Source: an uncultured Planctomycetia bacterium
GTDB lineage: Bacteria; Planctomycetota; Phycisphaerae; FEN-1346; JAACEH01
Direction of reading: 5' to 3'
DNA: 53,589 nt
NCBI GenBank assembly: GCA_903929765.1
Contig: CAIYVX010000089.1
Span: 1 to 53,589, forward strand
Shown: positions 23,579 through 32,382 of the stretch, one piece after another
How the letters are laid out: every line of letters starts with the position of its first letter
Position numbering within the stretch: position 1 is the stretch's first letter
Notes under the pieces: model-generated
What the model was told of the DNA's origin: nothing
Seen by the model: only the letters and a program-made list of their open reading frames with translations
The model's database searches: none
Made by a program: the position numbers and the translations under genes

Positions 23579-26500
23579 TCACTTCGGCGGCGGCGGCTTG
23601 GTCATGTCATACGGACTGAAATCCGGCCGCCGCGACTCCCCGCGCTGCTCCAGCAACTGGTAGAGCAGATTCCGCTTCAGAAACACCTCGTACGCCACCT
23701 CGTGCGGCAGAAGGAATTCGATGTCCATGTCCTTCCACTCGCCTTTCTGTATCCACCCCGTATACCGCAGAATCGGCACGATCCCCTGTTGCAGATCACG
23801 CGACAGCGTCGCATGCTGCACCCCATTGAACAGATCCACCGCCAGCAGGTACTCCGTCCGACCGTCCGCCTTCGACTTGCCCATGATCCGCAGGCAGTAC
23901 GGCGTGCCGTCGAAGAGCATGTCGTTCTCCGTTGAGCCGTCCGCCTTCAGCGACGAGTAGCTCTTGATCCGGCCGAACTTGTAGATCGACAGCTTGAGGC
24001 CCGGCAGCAGGTTCGTCAGCCAGTCCGGCGCCGCCGGCCCCGAGATCGTCCCTTCCGTCGCCTCGAAATAGCTCGTCCCCACCGTGAAGCTCGGCTGCCC
24101 CGCCACCTGGAACAGATGCTCAAGGCCCCGGTAGGTCTGCGCCCCGTGGCCATTTATGGTCATATTTGGAAATAATTGCACCACCAGCGCTTCCAGACCC
24201 GGCCCGCCCTTCAGGTCGTGACCCTCATACTCCACCAGCGCCGACGGATTCGTCTCCCGCAGGTTGATCTTCGCCCGCCCTTCGACCACCCCCTCCAGCA
24301 TCCCCGCCCGCCACTGCTTGATCTCGAACCGCCCGTCCCCGATCGCCGCACTGCTCGCGAACGACGTCCAATCGTAGTGGATGTTGTCGTCATCAGACCA
24401 GACGAACCGGTCCAGGGCCACCTGGAGTTGAACGTCAGCGCCGCCCATGAACGCCGCAATCTTCGGCCAGTCCGCCGGAATCCCACCCGCCTTTTCCGTG
24501 GCCCCCCCGGAAGTCGTCGCCGCAGGTTTCGCCGACGACGACCCGAACGTCGCCAGCAACTCGTCCAGGTCCAGCTTCCGGCCCGTCACCTGAATCCGCC
24601 CGCGCGGCGCCACCAGCGGCTCCGCCAGATCCGCCGTCACCGTAACCGCCGATTCCCCCACCCCCACGGCCAGATTCTCCGCCTGGAGCCGCTGCCGCGT
24701 CAGCGTCGCCGCGCCGTCCAGAGAAATCGCCGTCCCCGCGTATTTGGCCCGAAACAGGGCGAACTGGAAAGCCGCCCGATCCACCTCTATCCCGTAAGCA
24801 TCGCCCGCCACGTCCAGGGAAAACTTGAACCCGCCACGAGGATCCGCCGAACGCAGCCAGCCCGCCGGCAACAGCCGCACCAACCGCGCCGCCTGTTCCG
24901 TCTGACCTTCCGCGTGCAGCGAAAATCCGCTGAAATCCGCCGCCCGCGACGGCAACTCCCCGCGCCAGTACAGCGAACCCGTACACGCCGCCCGCGTCTC
25001 CCCCACGTTCAACTCAAATTTCTCGATCACGCCCTCGCCCACCACCGCTCCGGTCCCGAGCGCCGCCTCAATCCGCGCCGCCGTCCCCACCGGCTTGCCC
25101 GTCCCCTCGCCGTACTGGAAACCCGCCCCCGTCGCGTCCAGCTTCACGCCGAGCCGCCCGCCCGCCCGCGTCCCCGCCGCACTCACTTCCCCCGTCGCCC
25201 GACCCGTAAAATTATTCGCCTCCGAAAATTCCCGCCACCGCCGGCAATAGCTCTTCAGCCGCTCCTCCTGCACCAACTCCGCCCGCGCCGAAATATCGAT
25301 GCGCCGCAACGCTCGCAAAATCTCCCCCGGATCCGCCTCCGCCAGACGCAGCTCATCCAGATCGATCCCCAGCCGCCCCGCGCACCGCATCGTCGTCGAT
25401 CCCGTCGTCACTACGCACTGCTCGATCCGGCACTCCGTCTCCCCGCCGCCCAGCCGCCGCGGCAGCCCCAGGCTCAACTCCACCTTTTGCGGCAGACCCG
25501 CCGGCTTCACCAGTTCCCCCGGAACTTCGTACCCCGTCGAACTCAAGTCGAGCGACGCCGTCACCGCTATCCGATCGCTCACCGTGATCCGGGCCTGACC
25601 CTCGATCCCGCCCGACGGATGCAGCCCCGCCGCCCGAACCTCCAGCGCCGGCGAATATCGCAACAACGATTCTACGTTCGTCGATTTTACTCCCAGCCGC
25701 ACCGACAGGTACCGCGGCCCAACCTGATCCCCTCCCCCGCTGGCCGTTGCCACCGCCTCGCCCGCCCCCTTCGCCGCCGCCGCAAAATTGATCGTCGTCT
25801 CCTCCAGCGCCGTCTCCGACCGCACACTCAGAGAATCCGCCGAACGCGAGTAGCTCACCACCGTCCGACCTTCGGCCGTCTGGCCCAGCGGCTTGATGAA
25901 CAGCCGGTCCGCCGCGCTCGCCCGACCCGCCGCCGGCTGAACCTCCACGCTCATCCGCGTCGCATCCACCTGGGCGTCAAGCCCGAAACCCTCATCGCCC
26001 ACCCACCCGCTCAGGTCGCAATTCACGTTACCCAGCAGCGCCGCATACGGTTCCCCCGGCAGAAACGGCCGCGCCAACCGCAACCATTCCTGCACCGCCT
26101 GGCCCTCGACCCGCCCGTCAAACCGCACCGCCGGCCAATGCCCCTCTTTCGGCAGCGCCGCCTCGCCACCCAGACTCCCGTCAAACGTAATCAACCCGCC
26201 TCCCAGCGCCGTTTCGATATGATTGCACTCAACAACCACCGCCGGCCCGCTCAGGCCCCCGCAACACAGCCGCCCCGTCGCCGCCAGGTTAAACGGCGCC
26301 CCCGCCGCCTTGACCACCCCCGGCGCCACCTCAAAACTTAGGCCCTGGCCCTCCAGCCGCACCACCCCCGCCAGACTCGCCGCCTGTGGATCGACCGACC
26401 CCGTCAACGTTATCGCCGCCGACCCCGACAGGTGCAACTCATCCACCAATTCCCGCGCCGCCGGAACCTCCTCCGTTAGCGCCCGCACCTCCGCCACCGA

Positions 26501-27973
26501 AACCTTGATTTCCCCCGCCCGCGACCACGGCCGCAAACTCCCGTCCGCATTCTTCTTCTGTTCCCCGCGAGTCGCCACCGCGATCCGTAGCGGCGCCTCC
26601 GCCGCCGTCCGCCCCTCCACCCCGGCTTCCGCCCGGCCCACCACGAGCGACGCCTCCGCCAACTCGAAATCCGCTTTCGACCCGTCCAGCCGCCCCTTCA
26701 CCACCAGCACCGCCTCGCGATCCGCCGGCTTCACGAACCACGGTTTCCAATCAATCTCCGTCCGCCGCAAATCAATCCGCGAATCCACCACTGCCAGCGC
26801 CTCGCCCGACATGCTCAGGTCCAGCTTATCGATCCCCACCAGACCCGTCACCGCCGACGCCCCGCCCGCCGCCTCGCCCAGCGCCGGCACGTTATGCCGC
26901 AACGGACCCAGGGCCACCGTCCCCGAAACATGCAACTCCCCGGCCGGCTTCTCCCCACTCATCCAGCCGCGCGTCATCTCGCCCGAAATCGTCAGCGAAC
27001 TCCCCGCCCCCGACAACTGCGTCGGCGCCAGCTTGACCGCCCCCGTCGTCTTGTTCAACGTCGCCTTGAATCCTGCCGTCAGCCGCTCCAACTCCACCTG
27101 CGGCATCTCGCGCGGCCGCCCGATCTCCAGCCGCGTCAGGTCCAACCGCCCTTCCACGCCGACCAGTTCCGACTCGTCGAACGAAATCTTCGCCTGACCT
27201 TCCGTCGGTGCCGACAACAACCGGGCCTCCTCCACGCTCTCCAGCGGCGGCAGAAAATACGCCAGGTCCACTCCCGACCAGACCACCTCGCAACCGCCCG
27301 TCGTCGTCTCCGGACGATTCAGGTCGAAATGATTCAACAGCCCGTTCACACTGACCAGACCCGTGCTCGCCGAACCTTGCACGTCCGGCAATATCAGCCG
27401 CCCGCTCGCCGTCACATAAGCTTTGTCCGACCCGCGCAGCCGACCCAGCGTCAGACGCAGTTCCGTCACCTTCCGATGCGTCCTCGCCGCCGGCTCGTCC
27501 AGCAGCACTTCGCCGTCCTGCACCAGAATCGACTCGAACCCCGGCGCCGGCCCCGACGATACCGCCGTCTCCAAATACTCCTGCCACGCCGGCAGCCGCA
27601 CCGTCACCCGACCTACCGTCACCCGGCCCAGGTTCGGCGCGTCTCCATCCGTCAGCCGCCACCATTCCCACGGCTCCAGCTTGATCTTCAGCCCTTCGAC
27701 GTGCAGCATCCAGTCCTCGGGGTTCTTCGACGCCGCCACCCACATCTCGCCGACGCGCAGCCCCCTGATCCACCCGAACCGGCAATGTTCCACCCGCACC
27801 GGCCGCCCCAGCGCCGCCTCTACCCGCTCGCGCACCAGACCGCTCAGCACGAAAGACGGCACCAGCGCCGGACCGAAAACCACCAGCACGGCCGCCAGCA
27901 AGCCCAGCGCCACCAACGCGCGCCGCACCTTCCGCCACCCCTTGCGCCGCAGTTTTTCCTTTTCCTCGACCAA
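23579..27973 (-). CDS. Giant AsmA/TamB-like envelope protein
   Basis: The start is TTG at 27973, preceded by GAGGAGCGGAC. A positively charged N-terminus (EEKEKLRRKGWRKVRR) is followed by one membrane helix (ALVALGLLAAVLVVFGPALVP) and VRERVEAALGRPVRVEHCRFGWIRGLRV, the family's conserved N-terminal motif. The remaining roughly 1,400 residues are mainly beta-strand with recurring DLSxxxG/VEGRAxxxL patterns. They end in a segment (WKDMDIEFLLPHEVAYEVFLKRNL) preceded by the AsmA-C-like LKADGSTENDMLFDGTPYCLRIMGKSKADG. AsmA-family proteins form hydrophobic grooves that move phospholipids between the two membranes (known for TamB, YhdP and relatives). It is anchored in the inner membrane with its bulk in the periplasm. 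Confidence 0.88.
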   Translation of the reverse strand: MVEEKEKLRRKGWRKVRRALVALGLLAAVLVVFGPALVPSFVLSGLVRERVEAALGRPVRVEHCRFGWIRGLRVGEMWVAASKNPEDWMLHVEGLKIKLEPWEWWRLTDGDAPNLGRVTVGRVTVRLPAWQEYLETAVSSGPAPGFESILVQDGEVLLDEPAARTHRKVTELRLTLGRLRGSDKAYVTASGRLILPDVQGSASTGLVSVNGLLNHFDLNRPETTTGGCEVVWSGVDLAYFLPPLESVEEARLLSAPTEGQAKISFDESELVGVEGRLDLTRLEIGRPREMPQVELERLTAGFKATLNKTTGAVKLAPTQLSGAGSSLTISGEMTRGWMSGEKPAGELHVSGTVALGPLRHNVPALGEAAGGASAVTGLVGIDKLDLSMSGEALAVVDSRIDLRRTEIDWKPWFVKPADREAVLVVKGRLDGSKADFELAEASLVVGRAEAGVEGRTAAEAPLRIAVATRGEQKKNADGSLRPWSRAGEIKVSVAEVRALTEEVPAARELVDELHLSGSAAITLTGSVDPQAASLAGVVRLEGQGLSFEVAPGVVKAAGAPFNLAATGRLCCGGLSGPAVVVECNHIETALGGGLITFDGSLGGEAALPKEGHWPAVRFDGRVEGQAVQEWLRLARPFLPGEPYAALLGNVNCDLSGWVGDEGFGLDAQVDATRMSVEVQPAAGRASAADRLFIKPLGQTAEGRTVVSYSRSADSLSVRSETALEETTINFAAAAKGAGEAVATASGGGDQVGPRYLSVRLGVKSTNVESLLRYSPALEVRAAGLHPSGGIEGQARITVSDRIAVTASLDLSSTGYEVPGELVKPAGLPQKVELSLGLPRRLGGGETECRIEQCVVTTGSTTMRCAGRLGIDLDELRLAEADPGEILRALRRIDISARAELVQEERLKSYCRRWREFSEANNFTGRATGEVSAAGTRAGGRLGVKLDATGAGFQYGEGTGKPVGTAARIEAALGTGAVVGEGVIEKFELNVGETRAACTGSLYWRGELPSRAADFSGFSLHAEGQTEQAARLVRLLPAGWLRSADPRGGFKFSLDVAGDAYGIEVDRAAFQFALFRAKYAGTAISLDGAATLTRQRLQAENLAVGVGESAVTVTADLAEPLVAPRGRIQVTGRKLDLDELLATFGSSSAKPAATTSGGATEKAGGIPADWPKIAAFMGGADVQLQVALDRFVWSDDDNIHYDWTSFASSAAIGDGRFEIKQWRAGMLEGVVEGRAKINLRETNPSALVEYEGHDLKGGPGLEALVVQLFPNMTINGHGAQTYRGLEHLFQVAGQPSFTVGTSYFEATEGTISGPAAPDWLTNLLPGLKLSIYKFGRIKSYSSLKADGSTENDMLFDGTPYCLRIMGKSKADGRTEYLLAVDLFNGVQHATLSRDLQQGIVPILRYTGWIQKGEWKDMDIEFLLPHEVAYEVFLKRNLLYQLLEQRGESRRPDFSPYDMTKPPPPK

Positions 27974-28043
27974 GTCCGCTCCTCGAAAGAGAATTTATTC
28001 TGGGGAAATCATAGCATCCCCGCCCCGCCATAGCAATCAAGAC

Positions 28044-28142
28044 GGGTGGCATGGCGGCGTTGTCTGCCGCCATGTTTCGCCCTCGCCCGCCTCCACACCA
28101 AGACCGGGTGGCATGGCGGCCGCCGTCCGCCGCCATGTTTCG
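28044..28142 (+). repeat. Two GGGTGGCATGGCGGC hairpins downstream of the RAYT gene
   Basis: 28044-28081 folds through CATGGCGGC/GCCGCCATG and 28106-28142 through CATGGCGGC/GCCGCCATG with a different loop. Both end GTTTCGCC. They lie in the opposite orientation to the copy upstream of the transposase (28761-28791). Confidence 0.9.
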
Positions 28143-28146
28143 CCAA

Positions 28147-28731
28147 TCACCTCTTCTTCAGCAGCGGCAACGTCCCGCGATCTATCCGTATCGGCTCATC
28201 CACACCCAAATGCCAAGCCCGCCAACTCGACCACGGCCAATCCCCGGGTTTCTCGATCAGCCCGCGCCTCACCGGGTTCTGGTGTATGTACCCGATCTTC
28301 TCGTGAACGTCGGCAATGGATCGCAAATTCCGATCATGCCCGCCGCCGCGCTGCCATACTCGGTAATGCTCGTCGCCATTGGGCTGCCGGTCAAGCATGC
28401 GCGGCAAAAATGAGGGGCTGTTTTTTCTGATCCAGCCCAGCGCCCGGTTCGTAACTGGTTTCTTGATCTGGTAGAGGATCGAACTGATCTTCACGCCCTC
28501 GTGCGGCCAGAGCAGCAAATGAGCGTGTTCGGGCATGATTACGAAGGCCCAGAGATCAAAGGGGCACTTGGTCCGGGCCTGACCAACGGCGTCGAGAAAC
28601 CAGCAGGGCAAATGTTCGCCGGAAAAGAATGGCTGTCCGTCAATACAGGAGAACGTGAGGAAATGAGCATCGCCGGGAAAGTCCCAACGTTCACACAACT
28701 TATGTTTCTCTTCTCGGCCATTGGTTTTCAC
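28147..28731 (-). CDS. REP-associated tyrosine transposase (RAYT, HUH/Y1 family)
   Basis: This is a Y1 single-strand transposase of the IS200-like RAYT group, which cuts REP hairpins. The motifs are visible: FPGDAHFLTFSC at the N-terminus, HAH (His69, His71) in FVIMPEHAHLLLWP as the HUH metal site, and Tyr148 in EKIGYIHQNPVRRGLIEKPGDWPWSS as the nucleophile. I use GTG 28731, since the longer frame runs back through a hairpin. The ribosome-binding site is weak, so the start is uncertain. Inverted GGGTGGCATGGCGGC hairpins flank the gene, as expected of a domesticated REP-RAYT unit. Copies of this hairpin occur at 40873 and 44551, so the enzyme may have spread them; this is inference. Confidence 0.9.
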   Translation of the reverse strand: MKTNGREEKHKLCERWDFPGDAHFLTFSCIDGQPFFSGEHLPCWFLDAVGQARTKCPFDLWAFVIMPEHAHLLLWPHEGVKISSILYQIKKPVTNRALGWIRKNSPSFLPRMLDRQPNGDEHYRVWQRGGGHDRNLRSIADVHEKIGYIHQNPVRRGLIEKPGDWPWSSWRAWHLGVDEPIRIDRGTLPLLKKR

Positions 28732-28760
28732 AGGCGTTGAGTTCTCTGGCGTGCCGACCA

Positions 28761-28791
28761 CATGGCGGCAAACACCGCCGCCATGCCACCC
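28761..28791 (-). repeat. GGGTGGCATGGCGGC hairpin upstream of the RAYT gene
   Basis: On the - strand this is GGGTGGCATGGCGGCGGTG and returns GCCGCCATG. Its orientation is that of the transposase, and opposite to the two copies downstream. Confidence 0.9.
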
Positions 28792-28825
28792 AATTTCCAC
28801 GGCAAAGGATAGGTCCGACCGGACC

Positions 28826-29290
28826 TTACGACTTCACGCGCACCGTCTTCAAGGCCGCCTCGATCTTTGCCCGGTCCGCCGCGAACTTCTCTTTCGGCCC
28901 GCCGGCTTCGACGATGATGATCGCCTTGCCCTCGACCCAAACCGCGACCAGGTAGGCCATGTCGCGGCCCTGAAGATTGGCCGTGAAGTCCATTCGTTTC
29001 CCGGCCACGCCGTCGGCGCTGGCCGCCGCCGATTCCCCGCGCAGCGTGTAGCCGCGCGCCCCCACCAACTGATTCTTCAACGCCGCAGCCCAGAACTCCA
29101 CCGTCCCGCCTTCGGGATTGTCTTCCTGCCGCATCGCCAGCGACACACCTTCCGCCGAAACCGCTTTGTAATAATACGGATACGGCGGTTTCGCCAGCCG
29201 CACATAGTCCGCCGGTGTCGTCAGAGCCGACGGCACGCACCCGCCCGCCACCGCCAGACCCGCCACCAGCACTATCATCCCAATCCTCAT
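28826..29290 (-). CDS. Small lipoprotein, unknown function
   Basis: ATG at 29290 follows AAAGGAACGGGCC. The 154-residue product starts MRIGMIVLVAGLAVAGGC, a lipoprotein signal with lipobox AGGC. The mature part contains EGVSLAMRQEDNPEGGTVEFWAAALKNQLVGARGYTL and a strand-rich segment (YLVAVWVEGKAIIIVEAGGPKEKFAADRAKIEAALKTVRV) resembling the PsbP/LpqN-like fold in its shape. That resemblance is only suggestive. It lies 38 bases after the DUF4349 gene and is probably co-transcribed with it. Confidence 0.75.
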   Translation of the reverse strand: MRIGMIVLVAGLAVAGGCVPSALTTPADYVRLAKPPYPYYYKAVSAEGVSLAMRQEDNPEGGTVEFWAAALKNQLVGARGYTLRGESAAASADGVAGKRMDFTANLQGRDMAYLVAVWVEGKAIIIVEAGGPKEKFAADRAKIEAALKTVRVKS

Positions 29291-29328
29291 GGCCCGTTCC
29301 TTTCCGCTTGCCGTTGCCGTCCGTTCGT

Positions 29329-30111
29329 TTAGTATTGTGACGTCAACTGTTCCAGCCCGACGCTCAGAAGCCAGGAGAACGGCAGCACCACATGCCGTTG
29401 CTGCGCCGCCACCGCCGTCGATCGTTCAAATCGGACCGCGATGCGGCTCATGGCTATCTGGCTCTTCATCAGCCGCAACTTGCCCTCAAGCTGTTCGATC
29501 TCGATCGTCAGCCGCGACACCTCCGACTCGATCTTCAGAATGTCTTCCACCTTCTCCGCTTTCTTCAGAATTTCCTGGAACCGGGCCAATGTCGCCTGTT
29601 TGCCCTTGAGCTGAATCTCCAGGTCCGTGTACGCCTCCGTCACGTCCAACACCTCGACCCGCCGGCTCACCTCCGGCCCCAGCTTGGCCAGTTCCTCCAG
29701 CGCCTCGTCGAACCGCGCCGCCGGAACCCGCAGCACCGCCTCGCGCAGCGACTCCGACTGAGCGTACCCGCCCAGCTTCTCCGCCAACGCCTCGGCCCGC
29801 CGCACGCTTTCCTCCGGGTTGGCCACCGCGATAACCAGTACGGCCTCGCGAATCAGCGACCGCTTATCCACCGCCGCACCCGCGTCGCTAACCGGCGTCG
29901 CCGACCGACCAGCCGCCGCATCCAATTTCAGCGCCGCCCTGTCGTCCGCCCCTGCCGCTCCCGTCTCCGACGGTAGCGCCTCGTCCGGCGCCATCGCCAC
30001 CAGCGCTTCGTGCGCCCCTCTATAATTCTTTGAGTCCGGCGCCTCGCAACACCCACCCGCCGCCAGCGACGCCAACATCAGCCACGCCACTACCAGTCGC
30101 CCGTCTCGCAC
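29329..30111 (-). CDS. DUF4349-domain lipoprotein
   Basis: The start is GTG at 30111: AAAGGAGGTGGATC directly precedes it and the product opens VVAWLMLASLAAGGC, a lipoprotein signal. Residues about 80-235 match DUF4349 (LIREAVLVIAVANPEESVRRAEALAEKLGGYAQSES, VPAARFDEALEELAKLG, RVEVLDVTEAYTDLEIQLKGKQ), including the long coiled coil (QEILKKAEKVEDILKIESEVSRLTIEIEQLEGKLRLMKSQIAMSRI). Family members usually end in a membrane helix. Here the C-terminus (WLLSVGLEQLTSQY) is short, so a full membrane anchor is missing. Function unknown; envelope. Confidence 0.85.
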   Translation of the reverse strand: MRDGRLVVAWLMLASLAAGGCCEAPDSKNYRGAHEALVAMAPDEALPSETGAAGADDRAALKLDAAAGRSATPVSDAGAAVDKRSLIREAVLVIAVANPEESVRRAEALAEKLGGYAQSESLREAVLRVPAARFDEALEELAKLGPEVSRRVEVLDVTEAYTDLEIQLKGKQATLARFQEILKKAEKVEDILKIESEVSRLTIEIEQLEGKLRLMKSQIAMSRIAVRFERSTAVAAQQRHVVLPFSWLLSVGLEQLTSQY

Positions 30112-30274
30112 GATCCACCTCCTTTTACTGTGGAGCGTTGGCTCCCCGAACATGATGACACAATCCACCCGCCATGGCACCCGGCTCTTGATATGCGTAA
30201 TCCTTGAACAAAAGATTACGAACGCGGTGACAGAGATGCAAGTGTTTTCCGCGTGGGACGGGGTGGAGAAGCAT

Positions 30275-30298
30275 GTAGGTCGGGCCCTGGCCCGACAC
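30275..30298 (+). repeat. GTAG-headed REP-like hairpin
   Basis: GTAGGTCGGGCC-CT-GGCCCGACAC; a near copy of those at 9118 and 21333. Confidence 0.8.
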
Positions 30299-30335
30299 CA
30301 AAAAACTGCGGCGCAACCGCTTCCGGCTGCGCCGC
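30299..30335 (-). terminator. Terminator of the etfBA-acyl-CoA dehydrogenase cluster
   Basis: GCGGCGCA (30308-30315) pairs with TGCGCCGC (30328-30335). On the - strand the stem is followed by AGTTTTTTGG. It lies 27 bases beyond the dehydrogenase stop. Confidence 0.8.
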
Positions 30336-30361
30336 TTCACAATTTCTCTTTTTCTTAAATC

Positions 30362-32107
30362 TTACCCCTCTTCTTCCACCATCGCCCCCACTATCTCCGC
30401 ATAAGAATCCAGCGTCGAACGTTCCTGGCTCATCACCAGTTCCATCCGCGCCTTCGCTCGCGGCAGGGCCTGACGGATAAACCGTTTGGCCACCACCTTC
30501 TTATGCTCGCTCTGCGTCGCCTGTTCCAGGAACAGGTAGCCCACCAGAATGTCAATCGCCACGTCCACCATCGCCCGGGCCGACAGTTCCAGGTAATCCG
30601 CCCCGCCCTTCTTCACAAACTCCACCGCCTCCTGCAACTTGCCCCGCATCGTCCCCAGCGCCTCGCGCAGGTGCTGCTCTTCCTGGTCCGCCGTCTCCCG
30701 ATTGTCGAACTCCGCGAACATCTTTTCCGCCGTCCCGCTCGTCACGCCGCGAATCGCCGCCACCACCTGCAACTGGCTCGTCCCCTCGTAAATCGTCGTG
30801 ATCCGCGCATCGCGGAACAACTGCTCCGCGTGATAATCCCGCATGTACCCCGACCCGCCCATCACACTGATCGCGTCGTTGGCGCACTTCTGCGACAGCT
30901 CCGAGCAATAATATTTCGACATCGGCGTCAAGAGCGCCGCCAGCCGCTTGTACTGTTTCTGCGCCTTGTTGTCCGCCGACTTCGCCTCCGGCGTCGCATA
31001 CTTATCCTCATCCAGCCGCCGCTGCAAATTGATGTCCCGGTCCACCACCGTGCAGGTGTAATAGAGCAGCGACCGCCCCGCCTCGATACAAGTTTTCATA
31101 TCCACCAGCAAATCCGCCACCGGCGCCAACTGTTCGATGCGCTTCCCGAACTGTTGCCGATGATACGCATACGCCCGCCCCTCGCGATACGCCGCCTCGG
31201 CAATCCCCAGCCCCTGCGCCGCTATCCCGATTCGCGCCCCGTTCATCAGGGCCATGACGTACGTCACCAGCCCCCGCCGCCGTTCCCCCACCAGTTCGCA
31301 CGGCACGTCGTTGAACTGCATCTCGCACGTCGGCGACCCGTGAATCCCCAGCTTGTCCTCGATCCGCCGGATTCGCACCTGCTCATTATTTTCCAGCACA
31401 AAGAGCGACAACCCCATCCCCCCCTGCTCGTCCGTCTCGCTCCGCGCCAGCACCAGCAGCACCTCGCCGCACCCGTTCGTGATGAACCGCTTCACGCCGC
31501 GCAGCCGCCACTGTCCCGCCGCGTCCTGGAACGCCCGCAGTTGCACGTTCTGCAAATCGCTCCCCGCGTCCGGCTCGGTCAGCACCATCGCCCCGGTCAC
31601 CGCCCCGGTCGAAAAACGCGGCAGGAACCGTTGTTTCTGATCTTCGTTGGCAAAGGCGTTGATCGTCTCCGCGATGCCCTGCAACCCGAACACGTTCATC
31701 AGCGCCGCATCGGCCCGCGACACCATCTCCGTCGCCGCCGCATAAACCGTCGATGGGCAATTCAGCCCGCCGAACTTGCGCGGCAGCGTGAAGCCCATCA
31801 TGTCCGCCTTGGCCAGGAGGTCCAGCGACCGCCGAATCCCCGGCGCGTAAGTCACCACGCCGTCGCACCAGGTCGAACCTTCCCGGTCGATCTCTTCCGA
31901 CAGCGGCGCGATCTGGTTCCCCGCGATGTCGCCCACCAGTTCCAGCACGCGCCGGTAATTCTCCGCCGCCTCGGCCGCATTCGCCGGCGCGTAATCAAAC
32001 GTCGCCGCGTCCCGGAACCCATCCTCCTGAATCGCCGCCAACTCCTCCAGCGGCAGCGTCTTCAGATGGAACTGAATATCTTCATTATCTAACAAAAAGT
32101 TCGACAT
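30362..32107 (-). CDS. Acyl-CoA dehydrogenase (long form with extra C-terminal domain)
   Basis: ATG at 32107 follows GAGAGGAAAG. The 581-residue FAD enzyme oxidises an acyl-CoA to the 2-enoyl-CoA and passes electrons to ETF. Seen in the sequence: the N-terminal helical domain, then ALMNVFGLQGIAETINAFANEDQKQRFLP, GAMVLTEPDAGSDLQNVQLRA in the middle domain, ITNGCGEV, and the catalytic Glu in RITTIYEGTSQLQ. About 130 residues beyond that point mark the longer subgroup that carries an AcylCoA_DH_C-type domain. The substrate chain length is unknown. etfA and etfB lie upstream on the same strand, which fits a beta-oxidation or branched-chain catabolic unit. A terminator follows directly. Confidence 0.95.
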   Translation of the reverse strand: MSNFLLDNEDIQFHLKTLPLEELAAIQEDGFRDAATFDYAPANAAEAAENYRRVLELVGDIAGNQIAPLSEEIDREGSTWCDGVVTYAPGIRRSLDLLAKADMMGFTLPRKFGGLNCPSTVYAAATEMVSRADAALMNVFGLQGIAETINAFANEDQKQRFLPRFSTGAVTGAMVLTEPDAGSDLQNVQLRAFQDAAGQWRLRGVKRFITNGCGEVLLVLARSETDEQGGMGLSLFVLENNEQVRIRRIEDKLGIHGSPTCEMQFNDVPCELVGERRRGLVTYVMALMNGARIGIAAQGLGIAEAAYREGRAYAYHRQQFGKRIEQLAPVADLLVDMKTCIEAGRSLLYYTCTVVDRDINLQRRLDEDKYATPEAKSADNKAQKQYKRLAALLTPMSKYYCSELSQKCANDAISVMGGSGYMRDYHAEQLFRDARITTIYEGTSQLQVVAAIRGVTSGTAEKMFAEFDNRETADQEEQHLREALGTMRGKLQEAVEFVKKGGADYLELSARAMVDVAIDILVGYLFLEQATQSEHKKVVAKRFIRQALPRAKARMELVMSQERSTLDSYAEIVGAMVEEEG

Positions 32108-32144
32108 TATCTTTCCTCTCCGCCGTTTCTTTTTCTTTTGCCGT

Positions 32145-32382
32145 TGCTTCTTCTTCACCCCTCCCCCTTGACGGGGGAGGGTGGCCCTTTAGGGCCGGGT
32201 GAGGGTGCACCTGTTGCTCCCACATCGCCCTGTGCTGCCGTTGCTTCTTCTTCTCCCCTCCCCCTTGACGGGGGAGGGTGGCCCTTTAGGGCCGGGTGAG
32301 GGTGCACGTGTTGCTCCCACATCGCCCTGTGCTGCCGTTGCTTCTTCTTCTCCTTAAGCCTAAGGTCTTAAGCCTGCCGTCA
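32145..32382. repeat. Tandem duplication carrying CTCCCCC/GGGGGAG elements, and AAGCCT repeat
   Basis: Two nearly identical units of 96 and 97 bases (32145-32240 and 32241-32337) each contain one element of the CACCC-CTCCCCC ... GGGTGAGGG family and a CACATCGCCCTGTGCTGCCG tail. They are followed by an AAGCCT-type string (32352-32382). The region separates acyl-CoA dehydrogenase from etfA. Confidence 0.85.

Noticed and set aside
24176-26341. 721-codon open frame on the + strand opposite the AsmA-like gene
   Set aside because: Arg/Pro-rich shadow product of GC-rich antisense; no start signal and no family resemblance.
28147-28800. GTG start at 28800 for the RAYT gene
   Set aside because: It would translate the flanking hairpin (EIGWHGGGVCRHVV); the family's conserved start lies after it.
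32145-32337. Possible CRISPR array
   Set aside because: Only two units, repeat and spacer not distinguishable, spacers identical, no cas genes in the window.
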